Assembly (NCBI RefSeq): GCF_004364645.1
Contig: NZ_SOAW01000001.1
Span: 248,001 to 312,000, forward strand
Source of the DNA: Naumannella halotolerans
GTDB lineage: Bacteria; Actinomycetota; Actinomycetes; Propionibacteriales; Propionibacteriaceae
Direction of reading: 5' to 3'
Length of the DNA: 64,000 nucleotides
The position numbers and the translations under genes were made by a program. Of the stretch, positions 1-9,679 are shown piece by piece. The notes under the pieces are model-generated. The model saw nothing but the letters and a program-made list of their open reading frames with translations. It made no database searches and was not told the DNA's origin. Numbering within the stretch: position 1 is the first letter of the stretch; every line of letters starts with the position of its first letter.

Positions 1-134
1 GATTCGGTGGTCCGGTGCTGCTCTTCGGGGTGTTCGGGGTGGCCTTCGCCATCGCTGCGATCGCCGTCCTCGGCGTACCGGAGATGCGCAATGTCGAGCT
101 GGAGGAGGGGGCACCGACGACGGTGGGCGGGTGA
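1..134 (+). CDS. C-terminal end of an MFS-type transporter (5' partial)
   Basis: The frame opens before the window and runs from base 3 to the TGA at 132-134, giving 43 residues. They comprise one hydrophobic segment (phenylalanine, valine and alanine rich, about 20 residues) followed by a short polar tail with VPEMRNVELEE. That layout, a last membrane helix then a PExRxxxLEE-like tail, is seen at the C-terminus of many sugar-porter and drug-type major facilitator transporters. Only the tail is visible, so the substrate and even the family are uncertain. The stop lies 36 bases before pepN on the same strand. Confidence 0.5.
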   Translation, partial: FGGPVLLFGVFGVAFAIAAIAVLGVPEMRNVELEEGAPTTVGG

Positions 135-158
135 GCCCGGCCCACACCCGCCGCCCAC

Positions 159-164
159 TACGGT
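159..164 (+). promoter_or_regulatory. -10 element for leaderless pepN
   Basis: TACGGT is followed by exactly six bases and then the pepN ATG at 171. No Shine-Dalgarno sequence is present. This matches the TANNNT-to-start spacing repeated across the window and implies that transcription starts at or next to the A of the ATG. Confidence 0.55.
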
Positions 165-170
165 GATGCC

Positions 171-2618
171 ATGGTGAGTTTGCAGAAGGCCGAGGCCGTG
201 CAGCGGGCATCCCTGCTCGAGATCAACTCGATGCACATCGCAGTCGACCTGACCGGTGACGACCGCACCTTCACCTCCACCTCCACGATCTCGTTCGGCT
301 CCCGCCGTACCGGTACCTCGACCTTCTGCGACTTCGCCGGCGAGGAACTGCTGAGCGTCGAGCTGAACGGCACACCGGTGCCGCACCATGCCTGGCAGGA
401 CAACCGGATCCGGCTGGCGCGGCTGGCCAACAGCAATGTGCTGACCGTCACCGGGAGGATGGCCTACAGCTCCGACGGGGAAGGCCTGCACCGCCACGTC
501 GACCCGGCCGACGGCCGTACCTACCTGTACGCCATGAGCTTCCTCGACGCCGCACCACGCTGGTTCGCCTGCTTCGACCAGCCGGACCTGAAGACCACCG
601 TCGCCATGACGGTACGCGCACCGCACGGCTGGACCGTCCTGGGGAACGGACGATTCACCCAGACCGAACCCGGCATGTGGGAGTTGTTCCCCACGCCACC
701 GCTGGCGACCTACTTCATCACCCTCGTGGCCGGTCCTTACGCCTCGGTCCTGGACGAGGTGCCGAAGACCGCGACCTCGGATCCGGTGGTGCTCGGCCTG
801 CATGCCAAACAATCACTGGCCACCGAACTGCAGAACGAGGCAGCCGACCTGTTCGCCGTCACCCGGGCGGGCTTCGGGGCCTATCACGACCTGTTCGGCG
901 TCCCCTACGCCTTCGGTGACTACCACCAGGTGTTCGTCCCCGACTTCAACGCCGGAGCGATGGAGAACCCGGGCTGCGTCACCCTCCGCGACTCCTACCT
1001 CTTCCGCGGCGCGGCCACCGAGTTCGAACGGGGCTCCCGGGCCTGCACCGTTGCGCACGAACTGGCCCATCAATGGTTCGGTGACCTGGTCACCATGCGC
1101 TGGTGGGACGACCTGTGGCTGAACGAGTCCTTCGCCGAGTACCTGGCCCATCGGGTCTGTTCGAACTCGACGCGCTACCCGCTGTGGGTCGACTTCGGCA
1201 TCAACCGCAAGGACTGGGGGATGGTCGCCGACCAGTCACCCTCGACCCATCCGGTGGCCGGCAACGGCGCGGTCGACGCCGCAGCCGCCCTGGCCGACTT
1301 CGACGGCATCTCCTATGCCAAGGGCGCGGCGCTGCTGAAACAGCTCGTCGCCCACCTCGGCGACGAGGTCTTCCTGGCCGGGCTGCGGGACTACATCGGC
1401 CGCTACCAGTACCGCAACGCCGAGTTGGCGGAGTTGCTGCGCTGCTGGACCCGGGCCGGTGCGGACAACCTGTCCGAATGGTCCCAGGCCTGGCTCACCA
1501 CCACCGGTGCCGACACCCTGCGCGCGGTCGGCGGCAGGATCGTGCGTACCGGTGACGAACGCCGCGAACACCGGATGGCCGTGGCGGCGCTGGACACCTC
1601 GGGCAGCGAACTCGACCGCCTGCAGGTACGGGTACGTGGTGATGGCGTCGACCCCGGACTGTCGGCCGCCGTGGTCGTACCGGATGCAGCCGACCAGACC
1701 TGGGCCAGCATCCGCTTCGACGGCGAACTGTCGGCCCTGGCCTCGATCTCCGCGGTGGCCGACCCGCTGACCCGGGTCGTGCTCTGGAACTCCCTGCGCG
1801 ACAGTGTCCGCAATGCCGAACTGGACCCGGCAGTGGTGCGGCACCGGGTCGTCGCCGACCTGCCCGACGACCCGTCGGACCAGATCGTCCGCTCCCTGCT
1901 CGGTTTCGCCGCCGACGAACTGGTCGGTCACTTCACGCCGATGGCCGATCGCCCAGAGCGCCTGCAGGAACTGGCAGCGGGCGCCGAACAGGTGATGCAG
2001 ACGGCCACACCCGGTACCGACCGGCAGTTGGTCGGCTGGCAGCAGCTGATCCGTACCGGCTCCGATGTCGAGCGCCTGACTGCCTGGCTGAGCGGGGAGA
2101 ACCTGCCGCGCCAGCAGCAGCTCGACGACGAACTGCGCTGGGCGATCGTCACCCGGCTGGCCGAGTTGGGGCATCCCGAACAGATCGAAGTGCTGGCCCG
2201 ACAGGACAGTTCCGCCTCGGCGCGCAATCATGCCGCCCACGCCCGGGCAGCGACTCCCGATGCCGAGGCGAAGGCACGTGCGCTGCGCATCGTCACCGAA
2301 CCCAACGATCTGTCCGCCTATGAGGTCTATGCCACCGCCTCCGGGCTGTTCGCCTCCGGCAGCCCGCAACTGCTGGTCGAGCTGGCCGAGCAGTGGTTCG
2401 ACCGGATCGCAGGGACCGCGCGGTTCCGGACGGGCTGGGCCCTCGGCACCGTGATCCGGTTGTCGTTCCCGGTACGGGCAACCAGTCCGCAGGTGCTGGC
2501 CCACGCCGAACGGCAGCTCGGCGCACCGGACCTGGTTCCCCTGGTGCGTCGGGCCTTGATCGACGGGACCGACAAACTGCGTCGCGCCGTGGCCGTGACC
2601 ACCCGGTTCCCGGTCTGA
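171..2618 (+). CDS. pepN: Aminopeptidase N, M1 zinc metallopeptidase
   Basis: This 815-residue protein removes N-terminal amino acids from peptides in the cytoplasm. The M1 signature is complete: the exopeptidase motif GAMENPG lies near residue 262, the zinc-binding HELAHQWFGD near 296, and the third zinc ligand is the glutamate in LNESFAEY about 19 residues later. The N-terminal half is the beta-sandwich plus catalytic domain. The C-terminal half from about residue 520 is the helical ERAP1-like domain. Length is normal for actinobacterial PepN (about 830-860). The start at 171 is supported by TACGGT six bases upstream and the conserved-looking N-terminus; there is no ribosome binding site. 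It lies just upstream of a peptide-type importer, which suggests use of imported peptides, although the two are separate transcription units. Confidence 0.95.
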   Translation: MVSLQKAEAVQRASLLEINSMHIAVDLTGDDRTFTSTSTISFGSRRTGTSTFCDFAGEELLSVELNGTPVPHHAWQDNRIRLARLANSNVLTVTGRMAYSSDGEGLHRHVDPADGRTYLYAMSFLDAAPRWFACFDQPDLKTTVAMTVRAPHGWTVLGNGRFTQTEPGMWELFPTPPLATYFITLVAGPYASVLDEVPKTATSDPVVLGLHAKQSLATELQNEAADLFAVTRAGFGAYHDLFGVPYAFGDYHQVFVPDFNAGAMENPGCVTLRDSYLFRGAATEFERGSRACTVAHELAHQWFGDLVTMRWWDDLWLNESFAEYLAHRVCSNSTRYPLWVDFGINRKDWGMVADQSPSTHPVAGNGAVDAAAALADFDGISYAKGAALLKQLVAHLGDEVFLAGLRDYIGRYQYRNAELAELLRCWTRAGADNLSEWSQAWLTTTGADTLRAVGGRIVRTGDERREHRMAVAALDTSGSELDRLQVRVRGDGVDPGLSAAVVVPDAADQTWASIRFDGELSALASISAVADPLTRVVLWNSLRDSVRNAELDPAVVRHRVVADLPDDPSDQIVRSLLGFAADELVGHFTPMADRPERLQELAAGAEQVMQTATPGTDRQLVGWQQLIRTGSDVERLTAWLSGENLPRQQQLDDELRWAIVTRLAELGHPEQIEVLARQDSSASARNHAAHARAATPDAEAKARALRIVTEPNDLSAYEVYATASGLFASGSPQLLVELAEQWFDRIAGTARFRTGWALGTVIRLSFPVRATSPQVLAHAERQLGAPDLVPLVRRALIDGTDKLRRAVAVTTRFPV

Positions 2619-2808
2619 TCCGGACCGGCTTCGCCTGCTTGGTCACGATCCGGTTGCGGGCGTGTGCGGTCGCTGGACACCCGCGATGCGTCTCGCATAG
2701 AAAGACGGAATACGAATCAGCCGTTCCACGGTATCCGGACACGCTCCGGTGCAGGGGAGACGGCGCCCCCATCCCGCGTCACCCGCGGAATACCAGGAGG
2801 ACACACAA

Positions 2809-4479
2809 ATGCGAGGACGATCTCGCTTGATGACTGCCGGCGCGGTCAGTGCCATTGCTGCACTGACCCTCGCTGCCTGTGGTTCGGGAGGAGCCGGTAC
2901 CGACACCGGCACCGATACCGGCACCGAGGGCGCCGCCGGTGGTGAGTACACCACCAACGGCTGTACCCCCGAGAACCCGCTGATCGCCAGCAACACCTCA
3001 GAGGCCTGTGGTGGTGACCAGCTGGACATGTTCCTCGCGAAGCTGGTGCACTACAACACCGACACCGCCGAGCCGGAGATGGACATCGCCGAGTCGATCG
3101 AGACCGACGACAACCAGACCTTCACCGTCACCTTGAAGCAGGGCTACAACTTCCACGACGGCACCGAGGTGCAGGCGCACAACTTCGTCGACGCCTGGAA
3201 CTGGGCCGCTGCCGGACCGAACGGTCAGGCCGCCTCCTACTTCTTCAGCCCGATCGAGGGTTACGCCGATGTCCAGTGCGGCGGTGACGGCTCCGACTGT
3301 GAGGCCAACCCGCCGGAGACCGAGGAGATGTCCGGTCTGCAGGTCGTCGACGACTACACCTTCACCATCAAGACCATCGAAGCGGTCTCCAACCTGCCGG
3401 TCCGCCTGGGCTACTCCGCCTTCGCCCCGCAGCCGGATGCGTTCTTCGCCGACGAGTCCGAGGGCAAGGAGGACTTCGCGGCGAAGCCGATCGGCGCCGG
3501 TCCGTACCAGGTCGAGTCGACCAGTTCGACCGAGACCGTCTTCACCAAGTTCGCCGACTACGGCGGCGACTTCCCCGGCAGCGCCGACAAGATCACCTTC
3601 GTGATCTACCAGGACACCGCCGCCGCCTACGCCGACACTGTCGCAGGCAACCTCGACGTGCTCGACCAGATCCCGACCGACCAGCTCGCCGGCAGGCAGT
3701 TCGAGTCCGATCTGCCGGACCGCTCCGAGCAGCGCGAGAGCATGACCATCAGCTACCTGACCTACTCGCCTGCCGATGAGCAGCTGAAGGAGAACAAGGA
3801 ACTGCGTCAGGCACTGTCGATGGCCGTCGACCGGGAGACCATCAACCAGCAGCTGTGGGACGGTGCCCGTCCGCCGCTGGACTCCTGGGCTCCGCCGAGC
3901 CTGCCGGATTCGCCGACCGGCGTCTGCGGTGAGTTCTGCACCTACGACGCTGCCGCAGCGAAGGCGCTCTACGACCAGTCCGGTGGTTACGACGGCACCC
4001 TGTACCTGAACACCAATGCCGACGGTGCGGGCAACGTGGCGACCTTCGAGGCCGTCTGCAACGGCTGGAAGAACGATCTCGGCCTGGACTGCCAGGTGAA
4101 CCAGGTCGTCGACTTCTCCACCTACAACAAGGGGATCGACGCCGACGAGTACACCGGTGTCCTGCGCTCGGCATGGCTGGCCGACTACCCGTCGATCGAG
4201 AACTACCTGGCGCCGATCTACGGCAAGGGTGCGGACTCGAACTGGTCGGACTACGACAACCCGGCATTCGACGACAAGCTGGCCGAGGCTGCTGCCGCGC
4301 CGGATCTGGATCAGGCCAACGCGCTGTACCTGGAGGCCATGCAGATCCTCGCCGAGGACTTCCCGACCGCTCCGATGCAGTCTCGACTGGAGACCATCGG
4401 TTGGTCGGAGAACGTCTCCAACGTGAAGCTGACCCCGTTCGGCAAGCCGGACCGGATCGGTGTCACGGTCAACCAGTGA
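2809..4479 (+). CDS. ABC transporter substrate-binding lipoprotein (peptide/nickel family 5)
   Basis: This 556-residue extracytoplasmic lipoprotein captures the ligand for the importer encoded just downstream. The ATG at 2809 has a strong ribosome binding site, AGGAGG at 2795-2800. The signal peptide has basic residues, a hydrophobic run and the lipobox LAAC with the lipidated cysteine at residue 24. A short Gly/Thr/Asp-rich linker follows, encoded by an imperfect 12-base repeat at 2896-2927. The remainder is a DppA/OppA-like SBP_bac_5 fold, with typical segments such as FHDGTEV and ALSMAVDRETIN. Likely ligands are oligopeptides, but the family also carries nickel and glycosides, so the substrate is unproven. 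The 190-base gap upstream probably holds the operon promoter; an AT-rich TACGAAT sits at 2711. Confidence 0.92.
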   Translation: MRGRSRLMTAGAVSAIAALTLAACGSGGAGTDTGTDTGTEGAAGGEYTTNGCTPENPLIASNTSEACGGDQLDMFLAKLVHYNTDTAEPEMDIAESIETDDNQTFTVTLKQGYNFHDGTEVQAHNFVDAWNWAAAGPNGQAASYFFSPIEGYADVQCGGDGSDCEANPPETEEMSGLQVVDDYTFTIKTIEAVSNLPVRLGYSAFAPQPDAFFADESEGKEDFAAKPIGAGPYQVESTSSTETVFTKFADYGGDFPGSADKITFVIYQDTAAAYADTVAGNLDVLDQIPTDQLAGRQFESDLPDRSEQRESMTISYLTYSPADEQLKENKELRQALSMAVDRETINQQLWDGARPPLDSWAPPSLPDSPTGVCGEFCTYDAAAAKALYDQSGGYDGTLYLNTNADGAGNVATFEAVCNGWKNDLGLDCQVNQVVDFSTYNKGIDADEYTGVLRSAWLADYPSIENYLAPIYGKGADSNWSDYDNPAFDDKLAEAAAAPDLDQANALYLEAMQILAEDFPTAPMQSRLETIGWSENVSNVKLTPFGKPDRIGVTVNQ

Positions 4480-4481
4480 TC

Positions 4482-4503
4482 GATCAGTGTTGAGCCACTG
4501 ATC
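4482..4503 (+). terminator. Small hairpin after the substrate-binding gene
   Basis: GATCAGTG and CACTGATC form a perfect 8-bp stem around a six-base loop, starting three bases after the stop codon. It is the first of two tandem hairpins between the binding protein and the permease and probably protects the upstream mRNA 3' end. Confidence 0.5.
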
Positions 4504-4523
4504 AGCCAGAACCGAACAATGAT

Positions 4524-4552
4524 GTGGGCCGGACCCTGGTGGTCCGGCCCAC
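4524..4552 (+). terminator. Attenuating hairpin between binding protein and permease genes
   Basis: A perfect 12-bp GC-rich stem (4524-4535 with 4541-4552) encloses the five-base loop CTGGT. No T-tract follows, so it probably reduces rather than stops transcription. That would give more binding protein than permease, as is usual in such operons. Confidence 0.65.
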
Positions 4553-4584
4553 ACCGGTTCTGATCAATCCCTACGGAGCGACTT

Positions 4585-5526
4585 GTGTTGACCTTCATCA
4601 TCCGGCGGCTGCTGCAGCTGATACCGGTCTTCCTCGGCACCACCTTCTTGATCTTCGCCATGGTCTACGGCCTCGGCGACCCCACCGCCGGGCGCTGTGG
4701 TGAGCGACCCTGTCCGGCCTCCTACGTCGCGCGGCTGACCGAGGAGTATCACCTCGACGATCCCCTGATCGTGCAGTACGGCTACTACATGCTGGGACTG
4801 CTGCAGGGCGACCTCGGCACCACCTTCAACGGGCAGAACGTCGGTGAGGAACTGCTGCTCCGCTACCCGACGACGATCAAGCTGGCGCTGATCGCCCTGG
4901 TCTTCGAAGCGGTGATCGGCATCGTCGCCGGCGTCCTGGCCGGCATCTACCGCGGCAGCTTCCTCGACTACCTGGTCACCGTCTCCAGCCTGGTCGTGAT
5001 CTCCATCCCGATCTTCGTCCTCGGTGGTATGGCGCAGTTGGTCTTCGGCATCATGATCCCCGATGCCACCGGCGACCGGCTCGGTCTGCCGGCGACCGCC
5101 ACCGACGGCACCTGGTATCAGTTGCTGATGCCCGGTCTGGTGCTCGGGTCGGTCTCCGTGGCCTACATCGCCCGGCTGCTGCGCGCCAGCCTGGTGGAGA
5201 ATCTGCGTGCCGACTACGTCCGTACCGCCAAGGCCAAGGGCCTGGGGCGCGGTCGGGTGATCGGTGTGCACACGATGCGGAACTCGCTGATCCCGGTGAT
5301 CACCTTCATCGGTACCGACATCGGCGCCCTGATGGGTGGCGCGGTGGTCACCGAACGCATCTTCAACGTCAACGGGATCGGCGGCTACCTGTTCCGCTCG
5401 ATCACCACCAAACAAGGAGCCGCGGTGGTCGGTACGATCACCGTGCTCGTGGTCGTCTACCTGCTGGCGAACCTGCTGGTCGACGTCCTCTACGGCTACC
5501 TGGATCCGAGGATCAGTCATGACTGA
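4585..5526 (+). CDS. Peptide-type ABC transporter permease (DppB-like)
   Basis: This 313-residue inner-membrane permease forms one half of the translocation pore. It shows the usual layout: an N-terminal helix (ligand FIIRRLLQLIPVFLG), an extracytoplasmic loop, then five further membrane segments. The EAA loop that contacts the ATPase is recognisable around DYVRTAKAKGLGRGRVIG, near residue 215. The start is GTG at 4585 with GGAG about six bases upstream. The loop carries two cysteines (GRCGERPC) that are uncommon in classical DppB, but similar insertions occur in actinobacterial members. It overlaps the next permease gene by eight bases, so translation is coupled. Confidence 0.92.
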   Translation: MLTFIIRRLLQLIPVFLGTTFLIFAMVYGLGDPTAGRCGERPCPASYVARLTEEYHLDDPLIVQYGYYMLGLLQGDLGTTFNGQNVGEELLLRYPTTIKLALIALVFEAVIGIVAGVLAGIYRGSFLDYLVTVSSLVVISIPIFVLGGMAQLVFGIMIPDATGDRLGLPATATDGTWYQLLMPGLVLGSVSVAYIARLLRASLVENLRADYVRTAKAKGLGRGRVIGVHTMRNSLIPVITFIGTDIGALMGGAVVTERIFNVNGIGGYLFRSITTKQGAAVVGTITVLVVVYLLANLLVDVLYGYLDPRISHD

Positions 5527-6505
5527 CCAGCAAAGTGCCTTCATCACCCCCGGTGAGGCCACGACGGCAGCCGCCGCCGGTGGACGTGTCACCGAGCGTG
5601 CGCCGCAGGAGCAGCCGGAGAAGAAACCGGCCAAGGGACGTTCGCTGTGGTCCGACGCCTGGCGCGAGATGCGGTCCAATCCGATGTTCTGGATCTCCAG
5701 TTCGCTGATCCTGGTCGTGATCGTGATGGCGGCCTTCCCGCAGTTGTTCGCCAGCGGTGACCCCAACTACGCCAACCTGACCATTGCCCGGCAACCACCC
5801 TCGGCCGAGCACTGGTTCGGCACCGACCGGCAGGGATACGACGTCTACACCCGCACGATCTACGGTGCTCGCGCTTCGATCATGGTCGGCCTCGGTGCCA
5901 CCTTGGGTGTGGTCCTGATCGGCGGTCTGGTCGGCCTGATCTCCGGCTACGTCGGCGGCTGGCTGGATTCGCTGCTGTCGCGTCTGGGTGAGATCTTCCT
6001 GGCCATCCCGCTGCTGCTGGCCGGCATCCTGTTCCTCTACATCTTCCCGGCCGAACCCGGCGAGAGCTTCTACGTCATCATCGGCAAGGTGATCCTGGTG
6101 ATCGTCCTCTTCGGCTGGCCGACCACGGCCAGGCTGATGCGTTCGGCGGTGCTGCAGGTGAAGCCGAACGATTACGTCACCGCAGCCCGGGCGCTGGGCG
6201 GATCGCCCGCGCGGATCGTCTTCTCCCACGTGCTGCCGAACTCCCTGGCCCCGATCATGGTGGTGGCGACGATCAACCTCGGTGTCTACATCGCCGCCGA
6301 GGCAACCCTGTCCTTCCTCGGCATCGGGTTGAAGCCCCCGGCGGTCTCCTGGGGGTTGTCGATCTCCGACGCCGCCACCTTGGGCATGATCCGGGAAGCC
6401 CCGCACATGTTGATCTATCCGTCGCTGTTCCTGTCCGTCACGGTGCTGGCGTTCATCATGCTCGGTGACGCCGTCCGCGATGCACTCGACCCGAAACTCC
6501 GCTGA
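5519..6505 (+). CDS. Peptide-type ABC transporter permease (DppC-like)
   Basis: This 328-residue protein is the second pore subunit. The ATG at 5519 overlaps the stop of the preceding permease (ATGACTGA), which decides the start over longer open reading. The N-terminal 45 residues are a hydrophilic, Gln/Glu-rich cytoplasmic extension. They are followed by the helix around FWISSSLILVVIVMAAF and the OppC-type motif HWFGTDRQGYDVYTR. The EAA loop is around DYVTAARALGGSPARI, near residue 220. The last helices contain the family signature AEATLSFLGIGLKPP. It follows the DppB-like gene and precedes two ATPase genes. Confidence 0.92.
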   Translation: MTDQQSAFITPGEATTAAAAGGRVTERAPQEQPEKKPAKGRSLWSDAWREMRSNPMFWISSSLILVVIVMAAFPQLFASGDPNYANLTIARQPPSAEHWFGTDRQGYDVYTRTIYGARASIMVGLGATLGVVLIGGLVGLISGYVGGWLDSLLSRLGEIFLAIPLLLAGILFLYIFPAEPGESFYVIIGKVILVIVLFGWPTTARLMRSAVLQVKPNDYVTAARALGGSPARIVFSHVLPNSLAPIMVVATINLGVYIAAEATLSFLGIGLKPPAVSWGLSISDAATLGMIREAPHMLIYPSLFLSVTVLAFIMLGDAVRDALDPKLR

Positions 6506-6516
6506 GAGGAGTGGTG

Positions 6517-7578
6517 ATGAGCACGAAACTCACAGATGAACTGGTCGAGGGTGGTCCGCGCAGTGACTACGTACCGGTCGACGGCGAGACCCTGTTGGAG
6601 GTCGAGGACCTGCAGGTGGAGTTCCGTACCCGCGACGGTGTGGCCAAGGCCATCAACGGGGTGAACTTCGACCTGCGGACCGGGGAGACCCTGGCCATCC
6701 TGGGCGAATCCGGATCAGGCAAATCGGTCACTGCGCAGGCGATCATGGGCATCCTCGACTCACCGCCCGGGTTCGTCACCGGCGGGGAGATCCGCTACTG
6801 CGGGCAGGACCTGTTGAAGATGCCGGACAAGCAGCGGCGCAAGATCCGCGGCCCGGAGATCTCGATGATCTTCCAGGATGCGCTGTCCTCGCTGAACCCG
6901 GTCTTCCCCGTCGGCTGGCAGATCGGGGAGATGCTGCGGATTCACCGGGGAATGAACCGGACCGATGCCCGCGAGGGTGCGATCAAGTTGATGGAGCGGG
7001 TGAACATCCCCGGCGCCCGGCAACGGGTGAGCTCCTTCCCGCACCAGTTCTCCGGCGGGATGCGGCAGCGAATCATGATCGCCATGGCGATCGCGCTGAA
7101 TCCGGCGGTGCTGATCGCCGACGAGCCGACCACGGCCCTGGACGTGACGGTGCAGGCGCAGATCATGGCACTGTTGAAGGAGATCCAGGAAGAACGTCAG
7201 ATGGGTCTGATCCTGATCACCCACGACCTCGGCGTGGTTGCCGATGTGGCGGATCGGATCGCGGTGATGTACGCCGGGCGGATCGTCGAATCGGCCGATG
7301 TGTTCACCACCTACGCCCATCCGGCCCATCCGTACACCCTGGGCCTGCTGGAGTCGATCCCGCGCCTGGACCAGAAGGGTCAGGAACTGACCGCGATCGG
7401 TGGTCTGCCACCCAACTTGATGAACGTACCGCCGGGTTGCGCCTTCCACCCCCGCTGCCGCTTCGCCCGCGACATCTGCCGCGAGGGTGCCCCCCCGCCG
7501 TTGCTGACCGTCGGCACCGGCCACGTCAGTGCGTGTCATTTCAGTGAGGAGGTGCTCGCCGATGGCGACGCCAGTTGA
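6517..7578 (+). CDS. Peptide-type ABC transporter ATP-binding protein (DppD-like)
   Basis: This 353-residue ATPase energises the importer from the cytoplasmic side. It has a Walker A motif GESGSGKS (near residue 66), a signature motif FSGGMRQRI, Walker [13 protein letters not shown] and the switch histidine in LITHDLG. The C-terminal oligopeptide/dipeptide transporter extension carries the cysteine motif [14 protein letters not shown], which in some homologues holds an iron-sulphur cluster. Three in-frame starts (GTG 6511, GTG 6514, ATG 6517) crowd the site. The purine-rich AGAGGA at 6505-6510 spaces best to the ATG. It overlaps the next ATPase by 17 bases. Confidence 0.92.
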   Translation: MSTKLTDELVEGGPRSDYVPVDGETLLEVEDLQVEFRTRDGVAKAINGVNFDLRTGETLAILGESGSGKSVTAQAIMGILDSPPGFVTGGEIRYCGQDLLKMPDKQRRKIRGPEISMIFQDALSSLNPVFPVGWQIGEMLRIHRGMNRTDAREGAIKLMERVNIPGARQRVSSFPHQFSGGMRQRIMIAMAIALNPAVLIADEPTTALDVTVQAQIMALLKEIQEERQMGLILITHDLGVVADVADRIAVMYAGRIVESADVFTTYAHPAHPYTLGLLESIPRLDQKGQELTAIGGLPPNLMNVPPGCAFHPRCRFARDICREGAPPPLLTVGTGHVSACHFSEEVLADGDAS

Positions 7579-8605
7579 GGAAGTCCGCGCTCGGCCGAGC
7601 AGCGACCTGATCATCGATGCCAAGGACCTGGTCAAGCACTACCCGATCCGTGGCGGCGTCCTGCGCGGCATCAAGGGCTGGGTGAAGGCGCTCGACGGTG
7701 TCTCGTTCAACCTGTACAAGGGTGAGACCCTCGGCATCGTCGGTGAGTCGGGCTGTGGCAAGTCGACCCTGGGCCGGATGCTGATGCGACTGGAGGAACC
7801 GACCTCGGGCAGCCTGCTGTTCGACGGCGTCGACATGTATGCCCAGTCGAACTCGGGGATGCGGCACATGCGCCGGGACATCCAGATGGTCTTCCAGGAT
7901 CCCTACACCTCGCTGAACCCGCGGAAGACGGTGGGCGACATCGTCGCCGAACCGTTCGAGATCCATCCCGATGCGGTGCCGAAGGGGACGAACATCCGTA
8001 CCCGGGTGAAGGAGTTGATGGAGCTCGTCGGTCTCAGCCCGGACATGACCAATCGCTACCCGCACCAGTTCTCCGGTGGCCAGCGGCAGCGGATCGGCAT
8101 CGCCCGGGGAATCGCCCTGAACCCGAAGGTGCTCGTCTGCGACGAGCCGGTCTCGGCACTCGACGTGTCGGTGCAGGCCCAGGTGGTGAACCTGATGGAG
8201 AAGCTGCAGGACGAGCTGGGGCTGGCCTATGTGTTCATCGCCCACGACCTGTCGGTGGTCCGCCACATCTCCGACCGGGTCGGCGTGATGTATCTGGGCA
8301 AGATGGTCGAGCTCGGGGACGAGGAGCAGATCTACGAGCGTCCGACCCATCCCTACACGCAGGCCCTGCTGTCGGCCGTTCCGGTGCCGGATCCGACCAA
8401 ACGGTTCGAACGTGAGCAGATCGTGCTCACCGGTGATGTACCGAGCCCGGCGAACCCTCCCTCGGGATGCCGCTTCCACACCCGCTGCTGGAGGGCGCAG
8501 GAGCGCTGCGAGACCGAGGAGCCGTTGCTGATCGAGCATGCCGACGGTGCCGGTGAACACCCCTCGGCCTGCCACTTCGCCGAGCCGAAGACCGACGTGG
8601 TCTGA
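7562..8605 (+). CDS. Peptide-type ABC transporter ATP-binding protein (DppF-like)
   Basis: This 347-residue second ATPase of the importer carries Walker [12 protein letters not shown], signature [14 protein letters not shown], Walker [13 protein letters not shown] and switch FIAHDLS. It ends with the same cysteine-bearing C-terminal extension as its partner ([14 protein letters not shown]). The ATG at 7562 was chosen because it lies just before the DppD-like stop, is preceded by GAGGAGG at 7546-7552, and begins at the residue where the family usually starts. It completes the order binding protein, two permeases, two ATPases. Confidence 0.92.
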   Translation: MATPVEEVRARPSSDLIIDAKDLVKHYPIRGGVLRGIKGWVKALDGVSFNLYKGETLGIVGESGCGKSTLGRMLMRLEEPTSGSLLFDGVDMYAQSNSGMRHMRRDIQMVFQDPYTSLNPRKTVGDIVAEPFEIHPDAVPKGTNIRTRVKELMELVGLSPDMTNRYPHQFSGGQRQRIGIARGIALNPKVLVCDEPVSALDVSVQAQVVNLMEKLQDELGLAYVFIAHDLSVVRHISDRVGVMYLGKMVELGDEEQIYERPTHPYTQALLSAVPVPDPTKRFEREQIVLTGDVPSPANPPSGCRFHTRCWRAQERCETEEPLLIEHADGAGEHPSACHFAEPKTDVV

Positions 8606-8654
8606 CCCGTCCCGGTCGTCGCCCGGTCCGTCAGCGACGGGACGGGCGACGACC

Positions 8655-8660
8655 TAGAGT
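8655..8660 (+). promoter_or_regulatory. -10 element for leaderless mshB
   Basis: TAGAGT is followed by seven bases and the GTG start at 8668. No Shine-Dalgarno is visible. It decides the mshB start against the in-frame GTG at 8659, which overlaps the hexamer itself. Confidence 0.65.
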
Positions 8661-8667
8661 GGGCGCC

Positions 8668-9588
8668 GTGTCCGATTCAGATCTGATTCCCTCCCGCCGG
8701 TTGATGTTGGTCCACGCCCACCCCGACGACGAGTCCAGCCAGACCGCGCTGACGATGGCGAAGTACGCCGCCGAAGGGGCGCGGGTCACCTTGGTGACCT
8801 GCACCCTGGGTGAGCTGGGGGAGATCGTCTCCGAGCCGTTGAAACAGCTCACCCCCGACGAGCTCGGCCCGTACCGGCTGGGGGAGCTGACCCGGGCCAT
8901 GGCGGCACTCGGGGTGACCGACTTCGTCCGTCTGGGCGGCGACGGGCGCTATCACGACTCCGGAATGGCCTACGCCGAGGACGGGTCGGTGATCGCACTG
9001 GCCGAGCTGCGCGACGACTGCTTCTGGAATGCCGACCTGGCCGAGGCGGCGAACCATCTGGTGGCGCTGATCCGCGACCGTCGACCGCAGGTGCTGATCA
9101 CCTATGACGACTTCGGCGGGTACGGACATCCCGACCACGTGAAGGCGCATCGGGTGGCCATGTACGCCTATCTGCTGGCGGCCGTGCCCGGATACCGGAC
9201 CGATCTCGGCGACCCCTGGCAGATCTCCCGGGTCTTCTGGTCCGGGTTCTCCCAGTCCTCGGTACGACAGATGGTCCGTGCCCTGCGCGCGGCGGGGGAC
9301 ACCGAGGCGTTCGCCCATATCGACCCAGACGCCGAGACCTTGCCGATGGGTGTCGACGATGCCTACATCGCCGCCCGGATCCATGCTCCGGAGTTCACCG
9401 CCGCGCAGTACGCGGCGCTGGCTGCCCATGCCTCCCAGGTCGACCTCTCCACCGGGTTCTTCGGTGCCCTGGAGAAGGCCTCGGCAGCCGGTGCCGAGGT
9501 GTGGACCGACGAGAACTACCGACTGGCGGCAGGGGTGCCGCTGCCCGGGCCGCTGCCTGCCGACGACCTCTTCGCGGGTCTCGACTGA
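8668..9588 (+). CDS. mshB: GlcNAc-Ins deacetylase of mycothiol synthesis
   Basis: This 306-residue zinc deacetylase converts 1-O-(GlcNAc)-myo-inositol to GlcN-Ins, the second stage of mycothiol synthesis, the main low-molecular-weight thiol of actinobacteria. The PIG-L/LmbE signature HAHPDDES near residue 16 supplies the zinc-binding His and Asp, and YGHPDHVKAHR near 152 supplies the third ligand. The paralogue Mca has a similar core but usually reads YPHPDH, so the YGHPDH form favours MshB. Length matches MshB (about 300). GTG at 8668 lies seven bases after a -10 hexamer. The gene is monocistronic, after the importer operon and before the VanW-type gene. Confidence 0.9.
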   Translation: MSDSDLIPSRRLMLVHAHPDDESSQTALTMAKYAAEGARVTLVTCTLGELGEIVSEPLKQLTPDELGPYRLGELTRAMAALGVTDFVRLGGDGRYHDSGMAYAEDGSVIALAELRDDCFWNADLAEAANHLVALIRDRRPQVLITYDDFGGYGHPDHVKAHRVAMYAYLLAAVPGYRTDLGDPWQISRVFWSGFSQSSVRQMVRALRAAGDTEAFAHIDPDAETLPMGVDDAYIAARIHAPEFTAAQYAALAAHASQVDLSTGFFGALEKASAAGAEVWTDENYRLAAGVPLPGPLPADDLFAGLD

Positions 9589-9632
9589 GTCACGCTCCGG
9601 CAGCACACATGGGCCCGTGGCCCTCGGTGACG

Positions 9633-9638
9633 TACACT
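9633..9638 (+). promoter_or_regulatory. Putative -10 of the VanW-type gene
   Basis: TACACT stands 41 bases before the TTG start at 9680. The intervening leader contains purine-rich stretches (AAGGGGACCGGGAAG) that can serve for ribosome binding, so this gene appears to have an ordinary leader rather than a leaderless start. Confidence 0.4.
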
Positions 9639-9679
9639 CGGGGCGAATCTGCAAGGCTGAAGGGGACCGGGAAGACACG

